Shown here: one piece after another, positions 15,324 through 23,307 of the stretch
Position numbering within the stretch: position 1 is the first letter of the stretch
How the letters are laid out: each line of letters begins with the position of its first letter
NCBI GenBank assembly: GCA_963824225.1
Contig: CAWGOF010000003.1
Span: forward strand, 2,108,001 to 2,172,000
DNA from: CAWGOF01 sp963824225
GTDB taxonomy: Bacteria > Acidobacteriota > Polarisedimenticolia > Polarisedimenticolales > Polarisedimenticolaceae
Direction of reading: 5' to 3'
Length of the DNA stretch: 64,000 nt
Program-made: the position numbers and the translations under genes
The notes under the pieces: generated by a model
What the model was told of the DNA's origin: nothing
Database searches by the model: none
Seen by the model: only the letters and a program-made list of their open reading frames with translations

Positions 15324-18119
15324 TCACCCGAGGTCGAGCGCTTTCTGAGTCGCCTGTCGGAAGCTGTCGCACGCCTTGAGGTGCTCGCGCAAGCTCAACT
15401 GCAAGTGACCCCGTGCAATCAAGTCCCTGATCGACGTGAGTATGCGCTGTTCACCGCTCGAAGGCGGAGTAACTCCGGCCTCCGCGTCGTGGTAGGCGAT
15501 CGTGGCGATGGCCTCGGCAGCGAGTCCGAGCAGGTCCTTCAAGGACGTCAGGCTCCCCGCGCCCCGCGCTTCTGCGGTGATGAGGTATCCGATCGCCGCC
15601 TGGAGCTTCGTGATCGCGCCCACCGGGTCGCCGGCATCGAGCTTGTCCAGCGCACCGTTCGTCGGCGGGTTGCCGCCGAGGTTGCCGATCAGCTCGTCGC
15701 GCGCTGCCCTAAGCGCGGCGGCGACGCGCGGGTTCGTCGCGGTCGCGATTCGGTTGTTCAGCTCGTCGACCACCTCCTCGATGGCGTCCTCGAGCGACAG
15801 CACCTCGATCGTGACCGTGGCGGACGTCGCCCCGTTGTCGTCGTCGGTGATCGTGGCGACGATTCCGTGGCTGCCGGGGGTTCCGAAGACGTGTGCGTCC
15901 TGGAGCGACCCCACCGCTCCATTCGTCGCGTGCGAGAACGCGTCGAAGGACGTGTCGGCGCTCCCGTCGCCCCAGCTCACGTACCCGGCGTGGGTGTCGG
16001 GCCTTCCGGGATCCGTGAAGCGCACGTCGAGCCGCACGGGGAGGCCCACGATCGGCGGGGTCGCCCCACCCGCGACGTCATGACCGAGCGAGTCCTGCAC
16101 CGAGACGCTCGTGATCGTCGGAGCGACATTCCGCACCGCGATCGTGAACGGCACCGGCGCGCCGGTGCCGAGCGGCGACGGGTCGGTCGGGTGCTGGGCC
16201 CGCGCTTGTGCGCTCGCCGTCGCGGGACCGTCGAGCGCCGCGGCGCTGAACGGGACCGAGCTTCCGCCGCTCTCGAACGAGCCGTTGTTGTCCAGGTCCC
16301 ACGAGAGCGAGATCGTGGCCGCGTAGTAGTCATCGCAGTCATGCATCTCGGTGTCGTCGGGTCCCTGGTGATAGAAGGTCAGGCCCTCCATGTCGTCGTC
16401 GAAGCTGCCGAGGCTCGTCGCCTCGACGGGCTCCCCGGTGCCGTGCAGGAGTAGCGTGCCAGGCCCCGGCCACTCGGTGCTGCGCCTCGGATAGTCGTTC
16501 GCGGAGATCGTGCAGCCCTGGGGTGCGAACCAGAGCCAGGACGACGCGGATTCGGCGAAGCTCCAGCTGTCGCCTGCTCCCAGCCTGTCGAGCTCGTCGA
16601 TGTCGTCTCCCTCCCGATCGCGGTAGTCGATCGGGAGCCAGCTCCCCTCGATCGCGTGGCGCGCATCCCCGCCCGAGAACGCCTGCATCCACGCCTGCGT
16701 GATCGCGTGCTCTCCCTGGCCGGTGAGCGTCGTGCTCGAGCCTTCGTCGACCGAGTACGAGCCTCCAAGGGACGCCGTCGGGTGGAGCGTCGGGCTCCCA
16801 GAGCGGACCATCCGGAAATGCCGGTACTCGCCGAAGAACACGCCGCCGCCACTGGACTGGTGCGTCGAGGCGTAGACCATCAGCTCGCCGGACGGCGAGA
16901 CGTAGGTTCCGGACGCCGCGGCGAAGTTCGCGACGTTGTCGTAGAACAGGTGCCCCCGGCTTCCGACCTCGCGTGTGTTCACGTGCGTGAAAGGACACGG
17001 CCCCGGGACGCTGTCCACCCACGATCCCTCGTCCCACAGGTTGACCTCGTACAGGTCGGTCAGCTCGTCACCGAAAGGGACGTTGCCGACGAGCGGAATG
17101 TCGATCGTCTCGTTGCGGCCTCCGACGAGGTAGAGCGGACCGTCGAGGTCGCCTTGCCGCACGAGGTTCAGCATCTGGTGCTGAGGCCCGAGACCGGTCG
17201 GCCAGTCGACGCCGAGGCAATGCGGAGTCTCGAGCTGTGCCTCCGAGTAGGTACCGTAGCCGACCTGCTCCCAGTCGAGATTCTCGGACCTCAGGTCGGT
17301 CGTCTGCGTGCCCGGGTCCGCCTTCGAGCGGAAAAACCGCACTTCCTTGTTCTCCGGTCCTCCCACGACGATCATGAGGTATCGGCAGCACGACCCGTCC
17401 GGTGCTCGGATCGGGGTCACGCCGACGGGATCGGCACCGAACTCGGCGTTCGCCGACCCGTCGAGATCCGGCAGGTCGAACTGCTTGATAAAGCGAGGCT
17501 GCTCCGGGTCGGCGACGTCGAAGAAGAGGATGGCCGCCCGCGGGTCCGAGGCAAAGACCGGAATCTCGGCGCCGATCGCGAGCACGCCGTCCACGATCTG
17601 CATGCCTCCGGGATGTCGGTAACCGGGCAGGTCTCCGGTTCCGTCGAGCGCGATCGCGTGGATCGCGACGTCCTCGGGGAGATCGCTCGCCGGTGTGAGG
17701 GCGAACGGCCAGAGGTTCGATCGCAGCCGCTCACCGTGGGTGTCCCGCGAGCCCATCCGCGCCACGATGAGGTAGCCGTGGCCCGTGTCCACCCCGATCC
17801 CGCAGGCCCAGTTGGGAACGTTGCCGGACTTGGTCAGGAACACGTAAGGCGTCCCGTCAGGGCCGTTCCAGCGAGCCATGCCCTGGTAGTGCTTGCACAG
17901 CCCGGCCTCGGGCGAGTCCGCTCGTGTGAATGCGAGGGCCTCGGGACGACGGGCCAACTGGCTGAACGCGAGCTCCACGTCCGGAACGAAGCGAAAATCC
18001 GGCGAGCTCGACGACGTCGAGCTCGGGTCAGCCAACGCCTCCGCTTCAGCCGCGGAAGCAAGTCCGAGGAGCGCAGTCCAGCCGACGGCACGGAGTACGA
18101 CGAGACACCGATGTTCCAT
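15324..18119 (-). CDS. Large secreted PKD-domain protein of unknown function
   Basis: 931 residues from the ATG at 18119, chosen for its GGGGGAAGG and because a signal peptide follows (VLRAVGWTALLGLASAAEAEA). Residues ~50-480 form a globular region of unknown family with paired cysteines ('LCKHYQGMARW', 'NWACGIG', 'SCCRYLMIVVGG'). A stretch near residue 760 ('DVRFTDPGRPDTHAGYVSWG', 'DGSADTSFDAF') is PKD-like. The last ~150 residues are a helical module ('ALEDAIEEVVDELNNRI', 'LRAARDELIGNLGG') often found at the C-terminus of secreted PKD proteins. No catalytic motif was recognised. Confidence 0.75.
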   Translation of the reverse strand: MEHRCLVVLRAVGWTALLGLASAAEAEALADPSSTSSSSPDFRFVPDVELAFSQLARRPEALAFTRADSPEAGLCKHYQGMARWNGPDGTPYVFLTKSGNVPNWACGIGVDTGHGYLIVARMGSRDTHGERLRSNLWPFALTPASDLPEDVAIHAIALDGTGDLPGYRHPGGMQIVDGVLAIGAEIPVFASDPRAAILFFDVADPEQPRFIKQFDLPDLDGSANAEFGADPVGVTPIRAPDGSCCRYLMIVVGGPENKEVRFFRSKADPGTQTTDLRSENLDWEQVGYGTYSEAQLETPHCLGVDWPTGLGPQHQMLNLVRQGDLDGPLYLVGGRNETIDIPLVGNVPFGDELTDLYEVNLWDEGSWVDSVPGPCPFTHVNTREVGSRGHLFYDNVANFAAASGTYVSPSGELMVYASTHQSSGGGVFFGEYRHFRMVRSGSPTLHPTASLGGSYSVDEGSSTTLTGQGEHAITQAWMQAFSGGDARHAIEGSWLPIDYRDREGDDIDELDRLGAGDSWSFAESASSWLWFAPQGCTISANDYPRRSTEWPGPGTLLLHGTGEPVEATSLGSFDDDMEGLTFYHQGPDDTEMHDCDDYYAATISLSWDLDNNGSFESGGSSVPFSAAALDGPATASAQARAQHPTDPSPLGTGAPVPFTIAVRNVAPTITSVSVQDSLGHDVAGGATPPIVGLPVRLDVRFTDPGRPDTHAGYVSWGDGSADTSFDAFSHATNGAVGSLQDAHVFGTPGSHGIVATITDDDNGATSATVTIEVLSLEDAIEEVVDELNNRIATATNPRVAAALRAARDELIGNLGGNPPTNGALDKLDAGDPVGAITKLQAAIGYLITAEARGAGSLTSLKDLLGLAAEAIATIAYHDAEAGVTPPSSGEQRILTSIRDLIARGHLQLSLREHLKACDSFRQATQKALDLG

Positions 18120-18292
18120 GACCTTCCCCCCATTGCGCGTGATTTCGCGGCTTGACGGATTCAACAGGAACGGCGTCGACTTGTTACCGCCGGAGATGGT
18201 TCTTCGGAGCCGCCGGCCCCCGCCCGGCACGCGACCCCGGACCTCACGATGAACGGGTGCCCGCCGTAAGTTGTGCGAGCGAAAGAGGTTGA

Positions 18293-18319
18293 CTGGTGGA
18301 GGCGGCGGAATCGAACCCG
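18293..18319 (+). repeat. Left attachment-site repeat (partial copy of ssrA 3' end)
   Basis: These 27 bases match the 3' end of ssrA at 37733-37760 in the same orientation, with a single missing G (GGCGGCGG-AATCGAACCCG). The copy includes the CCA complement and half of the T-arm but no tRNA body, so it is not a tRNA gene. Direct repeats of a tmRNA end bounding a block of accessory genes are the mark of site-specific integration. Confidence 0.7.
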
Positions 18320-18503
18320 ATCAGGGGTCAACGGTAAGTTGGTGATGGCGCGCGACTTTCGCTGGAAGCGGCCGACATTCGTTGCCTTGTTCCGGTTTCG
18401 ATTCCCCTGGAGTCCCCTGCTGTCCCCAGGAGTCCACCGCAGTCTTGGAGATACTTTGGAGACAGGCTCGTCCTTCTCGATTCAGGTCCCCACGAACCGC
18501 TCT
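18320..18503. other. Non-coding island edge
   Basis: No credible gene between the att repeat and the JAB gene. On the + strand, 18445-18480 contains a stretch (LGDTLETGSS in one frame) resembling the end of the integrase remnant beside ssrA (GDGLETGSP), so it may be a scrap of a second integrase C-terminus. The rest shows only repeats of CCCC-AGTCC type words. Confidence 0.35.
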
Positions 18504-18971
18504 TCATTCCCCTGAGCATCCGACGAGGTACGCGTCTTGACGCTCGGCACGTGGGAAGTACGCGAACGCCCTCGCTTCCAGATTCTCGCCGACGAGTTTT
18601 ACTATGATCGACAGTGCAAACCGGGCTCTCGTGCCTGGATCGTTTACAATCTCGAACATCGTACGATCATCCGTCGCGCTCGGGTAGAGCTTGAACGACG
18701 GGTGCGAGTGCCACTCGCCGATGTAGTTGAAGCGTCGGTAGTCTCGCTTCGTTCGCTGGAAAAACCGTTCGAGTTGTTTCAAACCTCCGAGGATCCCGCG
18801 AACGAAGCTCGCGACGGAGCCAGTCCCCGATACGGTCGCTTCTACGACGCAGAACACATCCTCGGACACGTGCTCGCCGAAGAGCATGCCGCCCGTCTCG
18901 CGCCTTCCGGAGCGCTTGCACGCGTTCGCCATGACCTGGCGGACTTCAGGCGTGAGTTGAATCGTGAGCAT
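18504..18971 (-). CDS. cap3: JAB/JAMM-family deconjugating peptidase (Cap3-like), type II CBASS
   Basis: 155 residues from the ATG at 18971, which overlaps the end of the E2-E1 gene by 26 bases. The zinc-peptidase JAMM signature is complete: Glu25 (ETGGMLFG), His88 and His90 (EWHSHP), Ser98 and Asp101 (PSATDD). In type II CBASS such peptidases cut the CD-NTase from the target to which Cap2 joined it, or prime it. Operon position, last after the E2-E1 fusion, matches that role. Confidence 0.85.
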   Translation of the reverse strand: MLTIQLTPEVRQVMANACKRSGRRETGGMLFGEHVSEDVFCVVEATVSGTGSVASFVRGILGGLKQLERFFQRTKRDYRRFNYIGEWHSHPSFKLYPSATDDRTMFEIVNDPGTRARFALSIIVKLVGENLEARAFAYFPRAERQDAYLVGCSGE

Positions 18972-20667
18972 CGGCGTCTGTACTGAGTAACCTCTCCGCG
19001 GCGGCAGCGGCTTCGTCGTCGGGTCGTTCAGGCGCCCGCCAACAGCGGTCGCATGACCAATCATCGCTACGGATTTGAACCGGTATGACTTGCATCGGTG
19101 AATCGAAGATCCAACCACGTCGTAGACCAAGCACCAAGACGGCAGGTAGGACTGAGTCGTCCCCGCCGACGAGGTCGCGAATGCGGTTTGTCGCCGCCGC
19201 TGCAACAAGACTGACATCCGAGTCCGCGGCGACAACGATGGGGTTCTCATCGGTGCCATACGCGACACTCGGTCGCACATACGGCGCCGGCGGCCACGCC
19301 GATGCTGCAGCAAGGAACCCGGCGCGAATGCAACGGGGGCACGGACCGAGGCCCGGATGAGCGGAACCCACGAGGCCCCCCAGACCTCCGCCAAAAACCT
19401 CGCCCCACACGAGCGGGCGTCCGTGATCGGATGCCAACGCAGCGATCAAGTTGAATGCGTCTGGGTTCGCTGTCGCGTCCACCAGAAGGTCGCAGGACGC
19501 CAGGCATTCCAACACGCTGGCGTGGTAGTCGGGATTCGTGGGCGCGCCGATGTCCACAGCAAACGTCGTCACGTCGGGCTCGGCCGGAGATACCTCCTTG
19601 ATCAGTTGCTTGGCCACCGCCACCTTCATTACACCGACGTCGCGAAACGTCCCCTGGTGGCGACATACGTTTCCACCCTCCATGACGTCGCCGTCGACGA
19701 GAGTGAAACGCCGGGCACCTGCGCGGGCGAGCGACACGACGATCTTGCTTCCAAGCGATCCCAGGCCCACGACACCGACTCGAAGCGCCGACAGTTGGGC
19801 TTGCAGCGTGCCCGACGTTCTTTCGGTACTACTCAGCTCCAGCGGCATGTCTTCCAGCTTGCGGAGAGCCGACTTCGACATCAAGTAGCCTCGCGTCTCC
19901 CCGTCGGGCCAACGGACGAGGAAAACGGAGAGGTCGTCGCTGGCTCGGAAGCCTCCGAATGCTTCCATGAAGTCGCCAAACGCCCCCGCTTCTCCAGGAA
20001 CCTCCCAAGGAGGAGGTGCCCCCTCGCGTAGGTGTACGAGGCGGCCTGGCAGGCGATGGCCGCCGGCATTGATGCCGGGCGGCGTCCCCAGGACCGCACC
20101 CTTCGGGAACGAAACGGGCAGAATCTGGAAGTAGTGCGGCGCGACCCAAAGGGCCTCGAACTCCGCTTGATCGGTAGCTGCACGCACCCGCAAATCGAAG
20201 TCGCTCGATCTCAGGATTATGCCGGAGGCCAACGCCACGCGTTCGGCGAGCGTCGGGATGTGCCGCGAAGGAATCTCGATCGGCTCACACTCGTTCAGCC
20301 GCTCATACAACACGAGCTTCCAGGTACTGCGAATCATGTCCGCAACTGTGTGCTTTGGGTGCCAGTTGTCGGGACCGAGCTCTAGGCAAAGGATGCCCGA
20401 CTGTTTGAACTGGTGCGTGCTGATCCGCGTGTCGTGCGGCACCGGGCGGACAGACGGGCACCCCTCTGGGTAATGCGCCGGGAATCGAACTTCGAGATCG
20501 AGGACTCTCTCGACCACTTGGATCTGCACAAGAAGCCGCAGGTCGTCACCCTCCCGCTCCCAATGGTGCGTCAGCAGGATCGGATCCTCTGCCGCCTGCA
20601 GTTCCTGTAGGGCAGCTTCCTCGTCGAGAAGCCTGGAGGGCAGTCGTTTCCACCAAGGAGCATGCAT
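18946..20667 (-). CDS. cap2: E2-E1 fusion protein (Cap2-like), type II CBASS
   Basis: 573 residues. Residues ~20-140 are an E2-like domain with catalytic Cys94 in QSGILCLELGPDNWHP. Residues ~295-520 are a ThiF/E1 adenylation domain: nucleotide loop GLGSLG (301-306), 'FTLVDGDVMEGGNVCRHQ', and a zinc site from CPRC (443-446) with CDRC near the C-terminus. Cap2 proteins join the C-terminus of the CD-NTase to other molecules, boosting cyclic-nucleotide synthesis. The start overlaps the CD-NTase stop as ATGA, so the pair is translationally coupled. Confidence 0.9.
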   Translation of the reverse strand: MHAPWWKRLPSRLLDEEAALQELQAAEDPILLTHHWEREGDDLRLLVQIQVVERVLDLEVRFPAHYPEGCPSVRPVPHDTRISTHQFKQSGILCLELGPDNWHPKHTVADMIRSTWKLVLYERLNECEPIEIPSRHIPTLAERVALASGIILRSSDFDLRVRAATDQAEFEALWVAPHYFQILPVSFPKGAVLGTPPGINAGGHRLPGRLVHLREGAPPPWEVPGEAGAFGDFMEAFGGFRASDDLSVFLVRWPDGETRGYLMSKSALRKLEDMPLELSSTERTSGTLQAQLSALRVGVVGLGSLGSKIVVSLARAGARRFTLVDGDVMEGGNVCRHQGTFRDVGVMKVAVAKQLIKEVSPAEPDVTTFAVDIGAPTNPDYHASVLECLASCDLLVDATANPDAFNLIAALASDHGRPLVWGEVFGGGLGGLVGSAHPGLGPCPRCIRAGFLAAASAWPPAPYVRPSVAYGTDENPIVVAADSDVSLVAAAATNRIRDLVGGDDSVLPAVLVLGLRRGWIFDSPMQVIPVQIRSDDWSCDRCWRAPERPDDEAAAAAERLLSTDADAHDSTHA

Positions 20668-21671
20668 CAGGCGAAGCCAGCAGGCTTGTTCGGCCGCACG
20701 GGTGCCGGCGGAAACGATGCTTTGGAAGCCGGTGCGGAGGGGAACTTCTCCCCGAAGATCTTCTGCCAGAGGTCGGCGCTCTTCTCGATGTCGGCCTCCG
20801 CCAGCGCCGCGCGCGCCGGCGGAAGCGCTTTCTCGACCTTCTCCATGAACACCTTGAAGTCCTCGAGCGACAATCGATGGGCAACGTTGTGAGAGGGAAC
20901 GCCGGGATCGGGCAGGCTGGGCACCAGGCCCATCTGCGCGAACGCCGAGTACTTCGCGACGATGCTCTCCAGTAGCCGGACGAAGCCCTCGGCATGGTCA
21001 CGCTTCGATGTGTCAACGCACTCGCCGGCCAGTCGTTCGAGGACGTACCCCTTCGGATGCTTCGGCTGCTGATACGTCTCCTTGCGCCACCACTTGAACA
21101 TCTTCACGAGCGGCACGAAGTACCCGCCACAGGCGGCGTTGAGAGCACTCGTCCAGGCGAGTTGCGCCTTCGGATGCGTCTCCACCCACTTCCCGAGATC
21201 GCGGTCCGGGATAAGGAGGGGCGAGGACATCCATTCTTCGGAGGCGTCCAACGAGTCTGCCTTGCGAACCGACTCGAAGAGCCACGCCTCCTTGGTCAAA
21301 TGGCGGGACGTCGCGAGCACTACATCCATCGTTACGTAGCTCAAGCTGACGCAGAAAGACCGATTTTGCGATGCCACCTTATCGTAGTACTTGTGAAGGG
21401 CCTTCCCGAGCTTGGCATTCGCATCGCCAGGGGTGATCCGATCCGGATCGAGTGACGTCACGACGACGATGTCGACATCCTTGCCCGGGTGGATGGCCGT
21501 ATTACGCCTGTAGGACCCTTGGAGAAACGTGTTGACGTGGATGGACTTGAAGTCCTCATCTTCCGCCAGCCGCTTGCGGAGCGTCCTGTGGCCGCTCTGT
21601 TGGTCCTCCGTGTACGAGGGGCTGGGCTCGATCTCCGCCAGGAAGTCCTTGAAGTACGACGGAAGGTTCAT
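20667..21671 (-). CDS. CD-NTase (cGAS/DncV-like nucleotidyltransferase), CBASS
   Basis: 334 residues. The catalytic motif is intact: Gly52-Ser53 (GSYRRNT), Asp65 and Asp67 (KDVDIVV) and the third Asp116 (YVTMDVVLA). The C-terminal helical bundle follows, then a flexible tail rich in Pro, Ala and Lys ending PNKPAGFA; in type II CBASS the CD-NTase C-terminus is the residue Cap2 conjugates. It would make a cyclic di- or trinucleotide on phage infection; which one cannot be read from sequence. Confidence 0.9.
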   Translation of the reverse strand: MNLPSYFKDFLAEIEPSPSYTEDQQSGHRTLRKRLAEDEDFKSIHVNTFLQGSYRRNTAIHPGKDVDIVVVTSLDPDRITPGDANAKLGKALHKYYDKVASQNRSFCVSLSYVTMDVVLATSRHLTKEAWLFESVRKADSLDASEEWMSSPLLIPDRDLGKWVETHPKAQLAWTSALNAACGGYFVPLVKMFKWWRKETYQQPKHPKGYVLERLAGECVDTSKRDHAEGFVRLLESIVAKYSAFAQMGLVPSLPDPGVPSHNVAHRLSLEDFKVFMEKVEKALPPARAALAEADIEKSADLWQKIFGEKFPSAPASKASFPPAPVRPNKPAGFA

Positions 21672-21695
21672 AGGCGTTCTTCTCCGAATCGATGG

Positions 21696-23201
21696 TCAGG
21701 TGGTCATTCCGGGTCGATAACTGCGGCTGGAGTCACCGAACGCGAACTCGTAGACGCTTGTTGGTCCAAGGGCATCCGCGTCTTGTCCGACAAGGAACAT
21801 CAGGGCAACGGGCGTCGCAGGAAAGAGATGAATTCGCCCGGGCCGCCGCCGCGCTACCTCATCGCGAACGATGCGAACGAGCGCATCGGCGAGCCATCGA
21901 GCGTGCGCTCCATCCTCGATGGACGTCGGTCCGACGCCGGGCAACCGTAGATGCAGAATGGCGCCCACCGAGGGCAGCGCCGTCGCCACGGAACGCTTCG
22001 CGTCCTCCAGCGCGTCGTGAGTCACGGAGACCACGACAGCCAGATCCGGGGCGTCACCGACCGGCTCAAGGGTGACCGCCCACTCGGGCGCACCATCGGG
22101 ACGGTGAGGCGCTGAGACGTCCCAGAGCTGCACGGGTTTGTCCTTTGTCTTCTGGCGGAGCACGACGGGGATCCCGCTCTTGGGACTCAGACGCGACCCG
22201 AGGTACCAAGCGATCGAGAGATGGGTGTCCAGCGCAACTTGGACCGGTGGGACTAGCCTCTCAACCGCCGACATCGCCTTGTCGACGCGCTGACGGATCT
22301 CAACGGGCCAGACCGCCTCGTCGACCGGCCGCCGATCCTCGAACAGATCGGTCAAGTCGACTACGCAGACGCCGTCAGTTGCAGGGACATGAACGAACCG
22401 CCGGAACGAACGCACCGCGAACGTCGACTGGAACGGAGGCGTCGCTTCGCGAATGAGGTTCTGGTCGATGACCAACTTCCGCAGAGAGTCGGGTGTGTGC
22501 TCCGTGCGCCCGCTTTCGATCAGACGTTTCCCTAGATCGTCGTAGGGGCTCCAGTCGAGGCTGGGGTCAATCGCCAGAAGACCCGCCAACTGGCAACGCT
22601 CTCGAAGCCACGCCTCAGCGTCAGCTTGGGACACCGAGGACGTCGAGAACCGGAGGCTCCTCATGAACGCATAGAAGTCGTCGTCGCAGAGTTCGCAGGC
22701 CACATGCCATTTGGCCCGGATCTTGCCGACCTCCGAGGTCGGGCCCTTGGCAAAAAAGGCGTCATCGAGACGGCCGCCGTCCCGCACGTGTGGCCGGATT
22801 GGGCACGCAGTGCTCCACGGCCAGTTGGTCACGAGGTTGAGCCGCGCTCCCGGGTGCGTCCCGCGAATGGTCAGCCAGGCATCGCAGAAGCGCTTGAGCA
22901 GGGATTGCTTGGTGCTCGTCCAACTCGGATCGATGATCGCTTCGTGATCGACCGTGCCGTTCTGGGCGACGTGGAACTTGACCTGGGTGAAATCGACGTC
23001 GACCCGCGCTCCACCATCGTTGACGCCCGGCGGCGCGTAGTAGACGACCACGTCGTCGACTGCGTCCAGGTCACGATGCTCCACGACGACCTTGGCGATG
23101 TGGCTCTCGTAGAGCATAGGTAGCGCTGTCCACCAGAAGTAGCGCACCTGGTAGCGCAGACCGGACGAAGCAGCACCGATAGGAGGCGGGCGTGGACTCA
23201 T
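21696..23201 (-). CDS. Cap4-like CBASS effector: nuclease (DUF4297-like) plus SAVED domain
   Basis: 501 residues from the ATG at 23201 (GGAG upstream). Residues ~5-230 look like a PD-(D/E)xK nuclease of the DUF4297 type: 'SSGLRYQVRYFW', 'VVVEHRDLDAVDDVVVYY' and FTQVKFHV supply the acidic residues and the Q-x-K. The C-terminal ~170 residues match SAVED sensor domains, including the hallmark ending 'RIHLFPATPVALMFLVGQ'. It should bind the CD-NTase product through SAVED and then degrade DNA, killing the infected cell. It lies 24 bases before the CD-NTase gene. Confidence 0.83.
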   Translation of the reverse strand: MSPRPPPIGAASSGLRYQVRYFWWTALPMLYESHIAKVVVEHRDLDAVDDVVVYYAPPGVNDGGARVDVDFTQVKFHVAQNGTVDHEAIIDPSWTSTKQSLLKRFCDAWLTIRGTHPGARLNLVTNWPWSTACPIRPHVRDGGRLDDAFFAKGPTSEVGKIRAKWHVACELCDDDFYAFMRSLRFSTSSVSQADAEAWLRERCQLAGLLAIDPSLDWSPYDDLGKRLIESGRTEHTPDSLRKLVIDQNLIREATPPFQSTFAVRSFRRFVHVPATDGVCVVDLTDLFEDRRPVDEAVWPVEIRQRVDKAMSAVERLVPPVQVALDTHLSIAWYLGSRLSPKSGIPVVLRQKTKDKPVQLWDVSAPHRPDGAPEWAVTLEPVGDAPDLAVVVSVTHDALEDAKRSVATALPSVGAILHLRLPGVGPTSIEDGAHARWLADALVRIVRDEVARRRPGRIHLFPATPVALMFLVGQDADALGPTSVYEFAFGDSSRSYRPGMTT

Positions 23202-23307
23202 CACTCAGCTCCCGTGTGGTCCATTGGTGTCATTGGCGGCTCTACATGACGACACGCGGTCGCGTTCACCAATACCTCCTCTCCGGCGATGACATAGGGC
23301 AACGAGC

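Noticed and set aside
18293..18319. Possible tRNA gene
   Set aside because: Only the acceptor end and part of the T arm are present; no anticodon or D arm follows. It is a fragment copy of the tmRNA 3' end.
18273..18515. Short plus-strand gene across the left island edge
   Set aside because: It starts before the att repeat and reads through it with no ribosome site; only the last ~20 codons faintly resemble an integrase end.
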